Below, in pieces: positions 26,694-35,601 of a stretch of 64,000 nt of DNA. A program made the translations under genes and the position numbers. Source of the stretch: Streptomyces sp. CG4 (GTDB taxonomy: Bacteria > Actinomycetota > Actinomycetes > Streptomycetales > Streptomycetaceae). A model generated the notes under the pieces. The model was not told where the DNA came from, searched no databases, and saw only the letters and a list, made by a program, of their open reading frames with translations. Position 1 is the stretch's first letter; every line of letters begins with the position of its first letter. The stretch lies in contig NZ_CP163525.1 of NCBI RefSeq assembly GCF_041080655.1, positions 7,750,001 through 7,814,000 of the forward strand. Reading direction: 5' to 3'.

Positions 26694-28853
26694 GTGAGCA
26701 GCGAGAACGGGGTGTCCCGGGCAGAGGGGGACGGCGGGGCCGAAGGGGCGCCGCCGGAGCAGCTCGCGCTCATCCGGGAGAGCGTGCGCCAGGCGAAGAC
26801 GCCCCGAGCCAAGCCGCGGACCTGGCGGGGCGCCGCGCTCGCCAAGGAACTGCCCGTCGCGCGGGTGCTGGTCGACAAGGGCGTGCTGCACCTCGACCGG
26901 TACTTCGACTACGCGGTGCCCGAGGAACTGGACGCGCAGGCGCAGCCCGGCGTGCGGGTGCGGGTGCGGTTCGGAGCCGGGCGGCACCGGGTGCGCGAAG
27001 GGCGCCGGGAGGGCGGCGGGCTCATCGACGGCTTCCTGATCGAGCGGCGGGCCGAGTCCGACTACACCGGTCCGCTGGCCGCCCTGGCCCAGGTCGTCTC
27101 GCCGGAGCCGGTGCTGAGCGCGGAACTGCTCGGGCTCACCCGGGCCGTGGCCGACCGGTACGCCGGAAGCCTCGCCGACGTGCTCCAGCTGGCCGTGCCG
27201 CCGCGCAGCGTGCGAGCCGAGCAACGGCCCTCGCCCGCTCCGCTCCCGCCGCCGAAGCCACCGGAACAGGCCTCCTGGGGGCGGTACGAGCACGGCGGCG
27301 CGTTCCTCGACGCGCTGGCCTCCGGCGGATCGCCCAGGGCGGTCTGGACCGCGCTGCCGGGCCCGCTGTGGAGCGAGGAACTGGCCCGCGCCGTCGCCGC
27401 CACGCTCGCCTCGGGACGCGGCGCCCTCGTCGTCGTACCGGACGGGCGGACCGCCGCGCGGGTCGACGCCGCGCTCACCGCGCTGCTCGGTGCGGGGCGG
27501 CATGCGCTGCTCACCGCCGACGCGGGGCCCGAGAGGCGGTATGCGCAGTGGCTGGCGGTGCGCCGGGGTTCCGTACGGGCCGTGGTCGGGACGCGGGCCG
27601 CCATGTTCGCACCCGTGCAGGACCTGGGGCTCGTCGCCATCTGGGACGACGGCGACGACAGCCACAGCGAGCAGCACGCCCCCCAGCCGCACGCACGCGA
27701 TGTGCTGCTGCTGCGGGCCGCGCTGGACAAGTGCGCCTTCCTGCTGGGCGGGTTCTCCTGCACCGTGGAGGCCGCCCAGCTCGTGGAGAGCGGCTGGGCC
27801 CGGCCGCTGGCCGCCGACCGGGAGCAGGTGCGCCGGGCCGCGCCGCTGGTCCGGACGGTCGGGGACGAGGATCTCGCGCGCGACGAGGCGGCCCGCGCCG
27901 CCCGGCTGCCGACCCTCGCCTGGCAGACGGCCCGCGAGGGGCTGCGGCACGGACCGGTGCTGGTGCAGGTGCCCCGACGCGGTTACGCCCCCCGCATGGC
28001 CTGCGACCGGTGCCGGGCGCCCGCCCGCTGCCGGCACTGCTCCGGGCCGCTCCAGGGACAGGACGCCGGGGTGCTGCGGTGCGGCTGGTGCGGGCGCGAG
28101 GAGAACGCGTGGCACTGCCCGGAGTGCGGCGGCTTCCGGCTGCGCGCCCAGATAGTGGGGGCGCGGCGGACGGCCGAGGAGCTGGGGCGCGCCTTTCCCG
28201 CGGTCCCGGTGCGCACCTCGGGGCGCGAGCATGTGCTGGACACGGTGCCGGGCACACCCGCGCTCGTTGTGAGCACACCGGGCGCCGAACCGGTCGCCGA
28301 GGGCGGCTACGCGGCCGCCCTGCTGCTGGACGGCTGGGCCATGCTCGTACGACCCGACCTGCGGGCCGGCGAGGACGCGCTGCGCCGGTGGATCGCGGCG
28401 GGCGCGCTGGTACGGCCGCAGAGCGAGGGCGGCACGGTGGTCGTGGTGGCCGAGCCGACCCTGCGGCCGGTGCAGGCGCTGGTGCGGTGGGACCCCGTCG
28501 GGCACGCGGTACGGGAACTGGCCGAGCGGGCCGAGCTGGGCTTCCCCCCGGTGTCGCGGATGGCGGCCGTGTCCGGGACACCGGCGGCCGTCGCCGAGTT
28601 CCTGGCCTCGGCCGAACTGCCGCCGGACGCGGAGGTGCTGGGGCCGGTGCCGATACCGTCAGCCCCGCCCGGGCGGCCTCGCAGGCCCGGGGCGCCACCG
28701 CCGGGCGAGCACTGGGACCGGGCACTGGTGCGGGTACGGCCGGGCAGCGGGGCCGCGCTGGCCGCCGCGCTGAAGACCGCCCAGGCCGCTCGGATGGCAC
28801 GGGGGAGCGGGGAGGCGGTGCGGGTGCGGATCGATCCGGCGGACATCGGGTGA
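26694..28853 (+). CDS. priA: Primosomal protein N' (PriA), actinobacterial form without a P-loop
   Basis: PriA-like replication restart protein of 719 residues. The N-terminal 3'-DNA-binding domain begins PVARVLVDKGVLHLDRYFDYAVP. The zinc-binding cysteines are clear in CDRCRAPARCRHCSGPL and RCGWCGREENAWHCPECGG. The helicase core lacks a Walker A GKT: the matching region reads ALPGPLWSEELARA, and the DEEH-type motif is WDDGDD. This loss of ATPase motifs is usual in actinobacterial PriA, so the protein is probably a DNA-binding factor rather than a helicase. Start: GTG 26694. Confidence 0.92.
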   Translation: MSSENGVSRAEGDGGAEGAPPEQLALIRESVRQAKTPRAKPRTWRGAALAKELPVARVLVDKGVLHLDRYFDYAVPEELDAQAQPGVRVRVRFGAGRHRVREGRREGGGLIDGFLIERRAESDYTGPLAALAQVVSPEPVLSAELLGLTRAVADRYAGSLADVLQLAVPPRSVRAEQRPSPAPLPPPKPPEQASWGRYEHGGAFLDALASGGSPRAVWTALPGPLWSEELARAVAATLASGRGALVVVPDGRTAARVDAALTALLGAGRHALLTADAGPERRYAQWLAVRRGSVRAVVGTRAAMFAPVQDLGLVAIWDDGDDSHSEQHAPQPHARDVLLLRAALDKCAFLLGGFSCTVEAAQLVESGWARPLAADREQVRRAAPLVRTVGDEDLARDEAARAARLPTLAWQTAREGLRHGPVLVQVPRRGYAPRMACDRCRAPARCRHCSGPLQGQDAGVLRCGWCGREENAWHCPECGGFRLRAQIVGARRTAEELGRAFPAVPVRTSGREHVLDTVPGTPALVVSTPGAEPVAEGGYAAALLLDGWAMLVRPDLRAGEDALRRWIAAGALVRPQSEGGTVVVVAEPTLRPVQALVRWDPVGHAVRELAERAELGFPPVSRMAAVSGTPAAVAEFLASAELPPDAEVLGPVPIPSAPPGRPRRPGAPPPGEHWDRALVRVRPGSGAALAAALKTAQAARMARGSGEAVRVRIDPADIG

Positions 28854-29033
28854 GGTCGATGCGGCGGGCACCGAGCACCCGGCCCCGGACCAGGGGCACG
28901 GGGCAGTGCGTGAGGTGACGTGCCGTCGGGCGCCGGGCGCGCGGTGAGGCGAGGGTCGCCGGGCTGTCGTTGAAGTGATGGTGAAGTGATGTGGTCGTGC
29001 CGGGTGTCCCGGCCGCCGTGTCCGCATACGTAT

Positions 29034-29063
29034 CCGCCCTCCCGGACGTGCCCGGGAGGGCGG
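29034..29063. terminator. Convergent terminator between priA and the HTH gene
   Basis: CCGCCCTCCCGG (29034-29045) and CCGGGAGGGCGG (29052-29063) form a perfect 12-bp stem with a six-base loop in the 232-base space between two convergent genes. It can serve both directions. Confidence 0.75.
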
Positions 29064-29085
29064 GGCAGAACTGTCGGCCGTGGTG

Positions 29086-29628
29086 TCAGCCGTTGCGTGG
29101 GCCGGGGAAAGCCGTCGGGCGGGCCTCGTCGCGCAGGGCGGGGCTGCCCGCCGTCGGCTGTGTGGGCATCGAGCGGGCCGCGGGAACCGTCGGGACCGCG
29201 GGCAGGCCGGTGGGCACATTGAGGGTGCGGGTCCCTGAGGGCTCCGGGCCGCGCTCGGCCTCGGCGGCCGCCTGGGTCGCGGCGCGGCGGGCGCCGTAAC
29301 GGCGGTGCACCGCCTGCTTGGTGACCCCGAGCGCCGAGCCCACCGCGTCCCACGAGAAGCCGAGTGAGCGGTCGAAGTCCACGGCGGCCGTGACCAGGGT
29401 TTCGACACTGTCCCGGAGTTCCTGGGCAAGGCGCACCGTCGGGGCTGGCGCGCGTCCGTAGACGACGAAGCCCGTGGACGGGCCGGAGCGGCGCGGGCGG
29501 TAGACGTTTCCCAGCTGGGCGGTGAGCGTGCGCAGCGCGTCCACCTGCCGGCGGACTCGCTCGATGTCCCGCACCAGCAAGTGCAGGCTGGCCCGGGCCT
29601 GGGCGTCGTGGGTTGCATGGTCGGCCAT
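29086..29628 (-). CDS. Helix-turn-helix protein of unknown function
   Basis: A 180-residue protein starting at the ATG complementary to 29626-29628, with GAGAGG upstream on its strand. The N-terminal part is helical (ARASLHLLVRDIERVRRQVD). A predicted helix-turn-helix, SLGFSWDAVGSALGVTKQAV, lies in the middle, followed by HRRYG, as in sigma-70 region 4-like or MerR-like motifs. The C-terminus is Pro/Thr/Ala-rich and probably disordered. Close relatives are common in Streptomyces as uncharacterised HTH proteins. The upstream inverted repeat GGGCCGC-GAAA-GCGGCCC may be its operator. Confidence 0.75.
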   Translation of the reverse strand: MADHATHDAQARASLHLLVRDIERVRRQVDALRTLTAQLGNVYRPRRSGPSTGFVVYGRAPAPTVRLAQELRDSVETLVTAAVDFDRSLGFSWDAVGSALGVTKQAVHRRYGARRAATQAAAEAERGPEPSGTRTLNVPTGLPAVPTVPAARSMPTQPTAGSPALRDEARPTAFPGPRNG

Positions 29629-29956
29629 GAACAAGCCTCTCGAACCGGCGTTGAAAGGAATTGGGCCGCGAAAGCGGCCCTGTGTTGTCAACTCTTTCTT
29701 GACCAACGCCTGTGCGCTCCGCTGGTCACGGGGTGGGGGCGTACGGGCATATGCGTACGCCGGTCGTCCCGGCGCGCGCCCGGGTTCCCTCTGCCACCCG
29801 CGCACCACCCGTCGTCCAGTGGGCCAAGAGACCGGACAACCTGGGGCCCCGCGCCGTCGGCGTCCACACACCCGTGGCTCTAACCCGTCCGGCCGCCGGT
29901 GGTCATAGACTGGTGCGCTGCCCGCCCACCCCCGCCCGAGAGGCCCGATCCCGCCC
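29629..29956. other. Divergent intergenic region, HTH gene and fmt
   Basis: No gene is supported in these 328 bases. On the side of the HTH gene, TTGACA lies on the minus strand (29688-29693). Between it and the start codon lies the perfect inverted repeat GGGCCGC (29663-29669) and GCGGCCC (29674-29680) with a GAAA loop. Near fmt, CATAGACT at about 29903 is a possible -10 region. Confidence 0.4.
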
Positions 29957-30889
29957 ATGAAGCTTGTCTTCGCCGGTACCCCCGAGGTCGCCGTTCCCGC
30001 TCTGGACGCTCTGATCGCCTCCGGGCGGCATGAGGTGGCCGCTGTTGTCACGCGGCCCGACGCACCGGCCGGGCGCGGGCGCAGGCTGGTCGCATCGCCC
30101 GTGGCCGAGCGGGCGGAGGAGGCCGGGATCGAGGTGCTCAAGCCCCTCAAGCCGCGGGACCCCGAGTTCCTGGAGCGGCTGAAGGAGATCGGCCCGGACT
30201 GCTGCCCGGTCGTCGCGTACGGCGCGCTGCTGCCCCGGGTCGCCCTCGACGTCCCCGCTCACGGCTGGGTCAATCTGCACTTCTCGCTGCTCCCCGCCTG
30301 GCGCGGCGCGGCTCCGGTGCAGCACTCCATCATGGCGGGCGACGAGATCACCGGCGCCTCCACCTTCCTCATCGAGGAGGGGCTGGACTCCGGGCCCGTC
30401 TACGGCACCGTGACCGAGGCGATCCGGGCCACCGACACCAGCGGTGACCTGCTGACCCGGCTCGCCTTCGCCGGCGCGGGGCTGCTCGCCGCGACCATGG
30501 ACGGCATCGAGGACGGCACCCTGAAGGCCGTACCGCAGCCGGCCGAGGGCGTCACCCTCGCGCCGAAGATCACCGTCGAGGACGCGCAGGTCGACTGGGC
30601 CGCGCCCGCGCTGCGGGTCGACCGGGTCGTGCGCGGCTGCACCCCGGCCCCCGGCGCCTGGACCACCTTCCGCGGCGAGCGGCTCAAGCTCATCCAGGTC
30701 ACGCCCGTGCCCGAGCGCACCGATCTCGCGCCGGGGCGGATGGCGGTCGGCAAGAACAGCGTGCACGTGGGCACCGGTTCGTACGCCGTCGAGCTGCTCT
30801 GGGTACAGGCGCAGGGCAAGAAGCCGATGCGGGCGGCCGATTGGGCCCGTGGCGTGCGGATCGCCGAGGGCGAGAAGCTCGGCGGCTGA
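29957..30889 (+). CDS. fmt: Methionyl-tRNA formyltransferase
   Basis: Formylates initiator Met-tRNA using 10-formyl-tetrahydrofolate. Rossmann start KLVFAGTPEVAVPALDALI; catalytic Asn and His in NLHFSLLPAWRGAAPVQ; catalytic Asp in EEGLDSGPVY. The C-terminal OB-like tRNA-binding domain (ERLKLIQVTPVPERT) is complete at 310 residues. It is followed by rsmB 81 bases later, the common fmt-rsmB pairing. Confidence 0.97.
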   Translation: MKLVFAGTPEVAVPALDALIASGRHEVAAVVTRPDAPAGRGRRLVASPVAERAEEAGIEVLKPLKPRDPEFLERLKEIGPDCCPVVAYGALLPRVALDVPAHGWVNLHFSLLPAWRGAAPVQHSIMAGDEITGASTFLIEEGLDSGPVYGTVTEAIRATDTSGDLLTRLAFAGAGLLAATMDGIEDGTLKAVPQPAEGVTLAPKITVEDAQVDWAAPALRVDRVVRGCTPAPGAWTTFRGERLKLIQVTPVPERTDLAPGRMAVGKNSVHVGTGSYAVELLWVQAQGKKPMRAADWARGVRIAEGEKLGG

Positions 30890-30970
30890 GAGCCCGGTAG
30901 GAGGGGGTGACGGTGCGCCGACGTAGGCTGGGAACCGCACTCCCTTCCTGACATCCGGAGCACCTTTTTC

Positions 30971-32398
30971 GTGAGCGAGCAGTCCCGGCGGCCGCGCAGG
31001 CCCGCCAAGCCCTACCGCCGTCCGCAGAAGGACCCCGTCCGCATCCTGGCCTTCGAGGCGCTGCGCGCGGTCGACGAGCGGGACGCGTACGCCAACCTCG
31101 TGCTGCCGCCGCTGCTGCGCAAGGCGCGCGAGAAGGAGGGACCGGAGAAGTTCGACGCACGGGACGCGGCCCTCGCCACCGAGCTGGTGTACGGCACGCT
31201 CCGCCGGCAGGGGACGTACGACGCGGTGATCGCCGCCTGTGTCGACCGGCCGCTGCGCGAGGTCGACCCGCCGGTGCTCGATGTGCTCAGCCTCGGTGTG
31301 CACCAGCTGCTCGGGACGCGGATCCCGACGCACGCCGCCGTGTCCGCCTCCGTCGAGCTGGCGCGAGTAGTGCTCGGTGACGGGCGCGCCAAGTTCGTCA
31401 ACGCGGTGCTGCGCAAGGTCGCGCAGGACGATCTCGACGGCTGGCTGGAGAAGGTCGCGCCGCCGTACGACGAGGATGCCGAGGACCACCTCGCCGTCGT
31501 CCACTCGCATCCCCGCTGGGTCGTCTCCGCGCTCTGGGACTCCCTGGGCGGCGGGCGCGCCGGTATCGAGGACCTGCTGGAGGCCGACAACGAACGGCCC
31601 GAGGTGACCCTGGTCGCGCGGCCGGGGCGGGCCACCACCGAGGAGCTGCTGCGCGAGGAGGCAGCCGTGGCGGGGCGCTGGTCGCCGTACGCCGTGCGGC
31701 TCGCCGAGGGCGGTGAGCCGGGCGCGGTGCAGGCCGTCCGCGAGGGCCGGGCCGGAGTGCAGGACGAGGGCAGCCAGCTGGTCGCCCTGGCGCTCGCCAA
31801 CGCGCCCATCGAGGGGTCCGACACGACATGGCTCGACGGGTGTGCCGGGCCCGGTGGCAAGGCCGCGCTGCTGGCCGCCCTCGCCGCCGAGCGGGGAGCC
31901 ACGCTGCTCGCCTCCGAGAAGCAGCCGCACCGGGCGGGGCTGGTCGCCAAGGCACTGGCCGGCAATCCGGGGCCGTACCAGGTCATCGCCGCCGACGGGA
32001 CCCGGCCGCCGTGGCGGCCCGGCACCTTCGACCGGGTGCTGATGGACGTGCCGTGCACCGGGCTCGGCGCGCTGCGCCGGCGCCCCGAGGCCCGCTGGCG
32101 GCGCCGCCCGGAGGATCTGGACAGCTTCGCGCCGCTGCAGCGGGCGCTGCTGCGCACCGCGCTCGACTCGGTGCGCGTCGGCGGGATCGTCGGCTACGCG
32201 ACCTGCTCGCCGCACCTCGCCGAGACCCGCGCGGTCGTCGCCGACGTCCTCAAGCAGCGCCCGGAGGCGGAGCTGATCGACGCGCGTCCGCTGCTGCCGG
32301 GCGTCCCGGCGCTCGGCAACGGGCCGGACGTACAGCTGTGGCCGCATCTGCACGGCACGGACGCGATGTACCTGGCCTTGATCCGCAGAACCGGCTGA
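30971..32398 (+). CDS. rsmB: 16S rRNA (cytosine-967-C5)-methyltransferase RsmB
   Basis: Methylates 16S rRNA. The N-terminal NusB-like domain spans about residues 15-150 (DPVRILAFEALRAVDERDAY). The methyltransferase domain has the SAM loop WLDGCAGPGGKAALLAAL. The two conserved cysteines are in VPCTGLGALRRRPE and ATCSPHLAETR. Length (475 residues) is at the long end but normal for actinobacteria. The GTG at 30971 is ten bases after CGGAG. Confidence 0.94.
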   Translation: MSEQSRRPRRPAKPYRRPQKDPVRILAFEALRAVDERDAYANLVLPPLLRKAREKEGPEKFDARDAALATELVYGTLRRQGTYDAVIAACVDRPLREVDPPVLDVLSLGVHQLLGTRIPTHAAVSASVELARVVLGDGRAKFVNAVLRKVAQDDLDGWLEKVAPPYDEDAEDHLAVVHSHPRWVVSALWDSLGGGRAGIEDLLEADNERPEVTLVARPGRATTEELLREEAAVAGRWSPYAVRLAEGGEPGAVQAVREGRAGVQDEGSQLVALALANAPIEGSDTTWLDGCAGPGGKAALLAALAAERGATLLASEKQPHRAGLVAKALAGNPGPYQVIAADGTRPPWRPGTFDRVLMDVPCTGLGALRRRPEARWRRRPEDLDSFAPLQRALLRTALDSVRVGGIVGYATCSPHLAETRAVVADVLKQRPEAELIDARPLLPGVPALGNGPDVQLWPHLHGTDAMYLALIRRTG

Positions 32399-32422
32399 AA
32401 CACCGCTGACGACAGCCAACCG

Positions 32423-32443
32423 AGGGGCGCGGGGAACTGCGCG
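32423..32443 (+). repeat. Dispersed 21-bp intergenic element
   Basis: This is the complete AGGGGCGCGGGGAACTGCGC motif plus G, 24 bases after rsmB, the reverse complement of the copy at 11065-11085. No partner arm lies nearby, so it does not form a hairpin here. Confidence 0.8.
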
Positions 32444-32528
32444 TCCAGCCCCCACCGGCCCGCAGCCGACGCACGACCCCAGGCGACCGCGGTTACAGCC
32501 AAGCGCAGCGACATGGCAGGCTTGGGGC

Positions 32529-33215
32529 ATGGCCGTGCAGATCAACCCCAGCATCCTGTCCGCCGACTTCGCTCGCCTCGCGGAGGAGGCCAAGGCGGTC
32601 CAAGGCGCCGACTGGCTCCACGTCGACGTCATGGACAACCACTTCGTCCCGAACCTCACGCTCGGCGTGCCCATCGTGGAGTCCCTGGCGCGTGCGACGG
32701 ACACCCCGCTGGACTGCCACCTGATGATCGAGGACCCCGACCGCTGGGCGCCCCAGTACGTCGAGGCGGGCGCCTCCTCCGTCACGTTCCACGTGGAGGC
32801 GGCCGCCGCGCCCGTGCGGCTCGCCCGGGAGATCCGCGCCAAGGGTGCCCGTGCCTCCATGGCGCTCAAGCCGGCGACGCCGATCGAGCCGTACGAGGAC
32901 CTGCTCCCGGAACTCGACATGCTGCTGATCATGACGGTCGAGCCCGGCTTCGGCGGTCAGGCGTTCCTCGACATCATGCTGCCGAAGATCCGCCGCACCC
33001 GTGAGCTGATCGGCAAGCACGGCCTGCAGCTGTGGCTCCAGGTGGACGGCGGTGTCTCGGCCTCGACGATCGAGCGGTGCGCGGACGCGGGAGCGGACGT
33101 GTTCGTGGCCGGCTCGGCCGTGTACGGGGCCGAGGACCCGGCGGAGGCGGTGCGTGCCCTGCGCACACAGGCGCAGACCGCCACCGCCAAGGCATCCTGG
33201 GCATGCGACCACTGA
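32529..33215 (+). CDS. rpe: Ribulose-phosphate 3-epimerase
   Basis: Interconverts ribulose 5-phosphate and xylulose 5-phosphate. TIM-barrel signatures are INPSILSADFARLAEE, the metal motif HVDVMDNHFVPNLT, DCHLMIEDPDRW, TVEPGFGGQ and the phosphate loop VDGGVSASTIERCADAGAD. At 228 residues it is normal. The ATG at 32529 lacks a strong Shine-Dalgarno sequence. It is separated from rsmB by 130 bases. Confidence 0.97.
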   Translation: MAVQINPSILSADFARLAEEAKAVQGADWLHVDVMDNHFVPNLTLGVPIVESLARATDTPLDCHLMIEDPDRWAPQYVEAGASSVTFHVEAAAAPVRLAREIRAKGARASMALKPATPIEPYEDLLPELDMLLIMTVEPGFGGQAFLDIMLPKIRRTRELIGKHGLQLWLQVDGGVSASTIERCADAGADVFVAGSAVYGAEDPAEAVRALRTQAQTATAKASWACDH

Positions 33216-33329
33216 GCCACGGCTACGTGAACGGTTAAGTGAACGGCCCCCATCAGGGCAGATCCGTAGCGCCGAATCTGCAAGGATGAACGGCGAATCC
33301 AGAGTGTGAACAGCAGTGAGGAGATCGCC

Positions 33330-34349
33330 GTGTCGGGTATGTCGGCGGGCCGGTCAGCCATGCGGATGGGACCCGCTGAGCTGGTGCAGGCGGCGGCCAT
33401 GGCCCGCCGCTTCTACCTCGAGGGCAAGTCCAAGATCCAGATCGCGGAGGAGTTCGGCGTCAGCCGCTTCAAGGTGGCCCGGGTCCTGGAGACGGCTCTC
33501 GAACGGGATCTCGTACGTATCGAGATCCGTGTCCCGGCCGAGCTGGACGCCGAGCGCTCCGACGCGCTCCGCGCCCGCTACGGCCTGCGGCACGCCGTGG
33601 TGGTCGAGTCCCCGGCCGAGGCCGAGGAGACCCCCGACCCCGAGAACCTCGGCGAGGTCGCCGCCGACCTGCTCGGCGAGCTCGTCAACGAAGGGGACGT
33701 GCTGGGTCTGGCCTGGGGCCGGTCCACCATCCACATGGCGGCGGCGCTCGACCGGCTGCCGCCGTGCACGGTCGTGCAGCTGACGGGTGTGTACGACGCC
33801 GGGACCTCGGAGCGCGGCTCGGTCGAGGCCGTACGCCGCGCCGCCCAGGTGTCGGGCGGCGACGCCCATCCGATCTATGCGCCGATGCTGTTGCCGGACG
33901 CGGCCACCGCGGCCGCCCTGCGCAACCAGACCGGGATCGCCCGGGCCTTCGAGTACTTCGACAAGGTCACGGTCGCCTGTGTTTCCATCGGCTCCTGGGA
34001 GCCGGGCATCTCGACGGTGCACGACATGCTCAGCGACGAGGAACGGGCGCACTACGCCTCGCTCGGCGTGGCCGCGGAGATGGCGGCGCACCTCTTCGAC
34101 GCCGAGGGGCGCCGGATCGGGCGGGACCTGGGGGAGCGGTGCATCACGGTCAAGGCCGACCAACTGCGCCGGGTCCCGGAGGTCGTGGCGATCGCCGGCG
34201 GCCAGCGCAAGGCGTCCGCGATCGACGCGGTACTCCGCTCCGGCCTGGTCACCAGCCTGGTCACGGACACCTCGGCCGCGGACTACCTGATGACCGCGGG
34301 CCCCACCCCGAAGCCGGCCCTCAGCCGAGCGGACCCGGACGGCATCTGA
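33330..34349 (+). CDS. SorC/DeoR-type sugar-binding transcriptional regulator
   Basis: A 339-residue regulator with an N-terminal HTH (MARRFYLEGKSKIQIAEEFG followed by VSRFKVARVLETAL) and a C-terminal sugar-phosphate-sensing domain. Domain motifs are LGLAWGRSTIHMAAAL, VQLTGVYDAG and the phosphate-binding-like VVAIAGGQRKASAIDAVL. The GTG at 33330 is preferred because GAGGAG precedes it by six bases; another GTG at 33306 has no ribosome site. It follows rpe and may respond to a pentose or other sugar phosphate, but no cognate transporter lies nearby. Confidence 0.88.
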   Translation: MSGMSAGRSAMRMGPAELVQAAAMARRFYLEGKSKIQIAEEFGVSRFKVARVLETALERDLVRIEIRVPAELDAERSDALRARYGLRHAVVVESPAEAEETPDPENLGEVAADLLGELVNEGDVLGLAWGRSTIHMAAALDRLPPCTVVQLTGVYDAGTSERGSVEAVRRAAQVSGGDAHPIYAPMLLPDAATAAALRNQTGIARAFEYFDKVTVACVSIGSWEPGISTVHDMLSDEERAHYASLGVAAEMAAHLFDAEGRRIGRDLGERCITVKADQLRRVPEVVAIAGGQRKASAIDAVLRSGLVTSLVTDTSAADYLMTAGPTPKPALSRADPDGI

Positions 34350-34362
34350 CGGGCCCCGCGCA

Positions 34363-34401
34363 GGGGACAGGCGGAGGGGACAGGCGGAGGGGACACGCGG
34401 A
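34363..34401. repeat. 13-bp tandem repeat in the spacer
   Basis: Three consecutive 13-bp units of the form AGGGGACAGGCGG (the last with C for G) lie between the SorC gene and the ribonuclease gene. No function is suggested. Confidence 0.7.
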
Positions 34402-34546
34402 GGGGGCCTGGGGCGAGCCGCGAACCCCGCGGCGCCCCGTGGCGGTGCAGGCGGTGTGTCGGCGTGGCGGCCCGGGGGCCGGGCGGGACCCGCGGGGCGC
34501 GGCGAGTCGAGGCGGTGAGTGGGACCTGCGTGGCAGCATCGTCGGC

Positions 34547-35110
34547 ATGCTGCCGCGGCTCATCTCCCACACGCTCAGACGGTCCCTCACGCTGCTCCAC
34601 AGCGCCTGGCTGTCCGAGGCGCCGTCCCCCGCTCACGGACGGTCCCTCACCCCGCCCCGCGCCTCCGCACCGCCCCGGAAGCCGCCCCGCCTGCTCTGGG
34701 GGCTGCTGGCTGCCGTCCTCGGCGTCCTCCTCGCGGGATGTTCGTCCGGGGCCGGCCCGGGAGCCGGTGGCGGAGCCAGTGCGGGGGCGAGGTCGGCCGG
34801 TGCGCGAGTGTCCGTGCCGGCGTGGGTGCACGGGATGGGCACGGTCAGGGAGGCTCAGCTGCCGGCCGAGGCCCGTACGACGCTCGCCCGCATCGACAAG
34901 GGCGGCCCCTTCCCGTACGCCAAGGACGGCGTCGTCTTCGGGAACTTCGAAGGGCGGCTGCCCAAGCACCAGCGCGGCTACTACCACGAATACACGGTCA
35001 GGACGCCCGGCTCGCGCGACCGCGGGGCCCGGCGCATCGTCACCGGGCAGGGCGGGGAGATCTACTACACCGATGATCACTACAACACGTTCCGGGCGGT
35101 ACTGAGATGA
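34547..35110 (+). CDS. Secreted guanyl-specific ribonuclease (RNase Sa/barnase family), lipoprotein-like
   Basis: The C-terminal ~100 residues match microbial guanyl RNases of the RNase Sa type. Motifs are GPFPYAKDGVVFGNFEGRLP, then YYHEYTV with the general base Glu148, the catalytic arginines in RGARRIVTG, and the general acid His178 in TDDHYNTF. Upstream lies a membrane helix ending in a lipobox-like LLAGC at Cys65, suggesting a surface-anchored enzyme. The region before the helix is 48 residues, unusually long, so the true start may differ; no better start codon with a ribosome site was found. The stop overlaps the inhibitor gene (ATGA), the expected toxin-antidote coupling. Confidence 0.85.
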   Translation: MLPRLISHTLRRSLTLLHSAWLSEAPSPAHGRSLTPPRASAPPRKPPRLLWGLLAAVLGVLLAGCSSGAGPGAGGGASAGARSAGARVSVPAWVHGMGTVREAQLPAEARTTLARIDKGGPFPYAKDGVVFGNFEGRLPKHQRGYYHEYTVRTPGSRDRGARRIVTGQGGEIYYTDDHYNTFRAVLR

Positions 35111-35469
35111 GCGAAGACCCGACGGGCACGTCGGAGCCGGCAGGGCGGCTCGTCGTCGACCTCGACCTCGACGGTGTCACCGACAAGGCCGGGCTGATGG
35201 ACCGCACCGCGCGGGCGCTGGCGCTGCCCGACTGGTTCGGGCGCAACTGGGACGCGCTGGCCGACTCCCTCTCCGACCACACCGTATGGCCCGAGGGGGC
35301 CGTCGAGCAGGGGCTGCTGATCGTGGTGCGCGGCTGGCAGCCGTACGCCGAGGCGAACCCGGGGGAGTGGCGGACGGCCCAGGAGGTGTTCGGCGAGGCG
35401 GTGGACCGTACGCCCGCGCTGGCCGTCGTGCTGGCCCTGGGCGGATCGCCACTTGGAGGATCCTCCTAG
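35107..35469 (+). CDS. Barstar-family ribonuclease inhibitor
   Basis: A 120-residue cytoplasmic protein of the barstar fold. Family features are the opening strand LVVDLDLDGVTDKAGLMDRT, the key helix motif LPDWFGRNWDALADSLSD and the strand GLLIVVRGWQPYA. The acidic helix normally plugs the RNase active site. It is translationally coupled to the ribonuclease at 34547, so it most likely protects the producing cell before export. Nothing is truncated. Confidence 0.9.
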   Translation: MSEDPTGTSEPAGRLVVDLDLDGVTDKAGLMDRTARALALPDWFGRNWDALADSLSDHTVWPEGAVEQGLLIVVRGWQPYAEANPGEWRTAQEVFGEAVDRTPALAVVLALGGSPLGGSS

Positions 35470-35601
35470 GTGATCGGCCGGCACCCTGGATGTTCCGTCG
35501 GGGCGTGACAACGGCCCCGACATGGGACAATGAAGTACGTGCTCTTTCCCCCTGGCACACCTGTCCGGGGGCCACTTCTGAACGACTGGGATGAGCAGCA
35601 C

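Noticed and set aside
33306..33329. Upstream GTG start for the SorC-type regulator
   Set aside because: There is no ribosome site before 33306, whereas GAGGAG is correctly placed before 33330.
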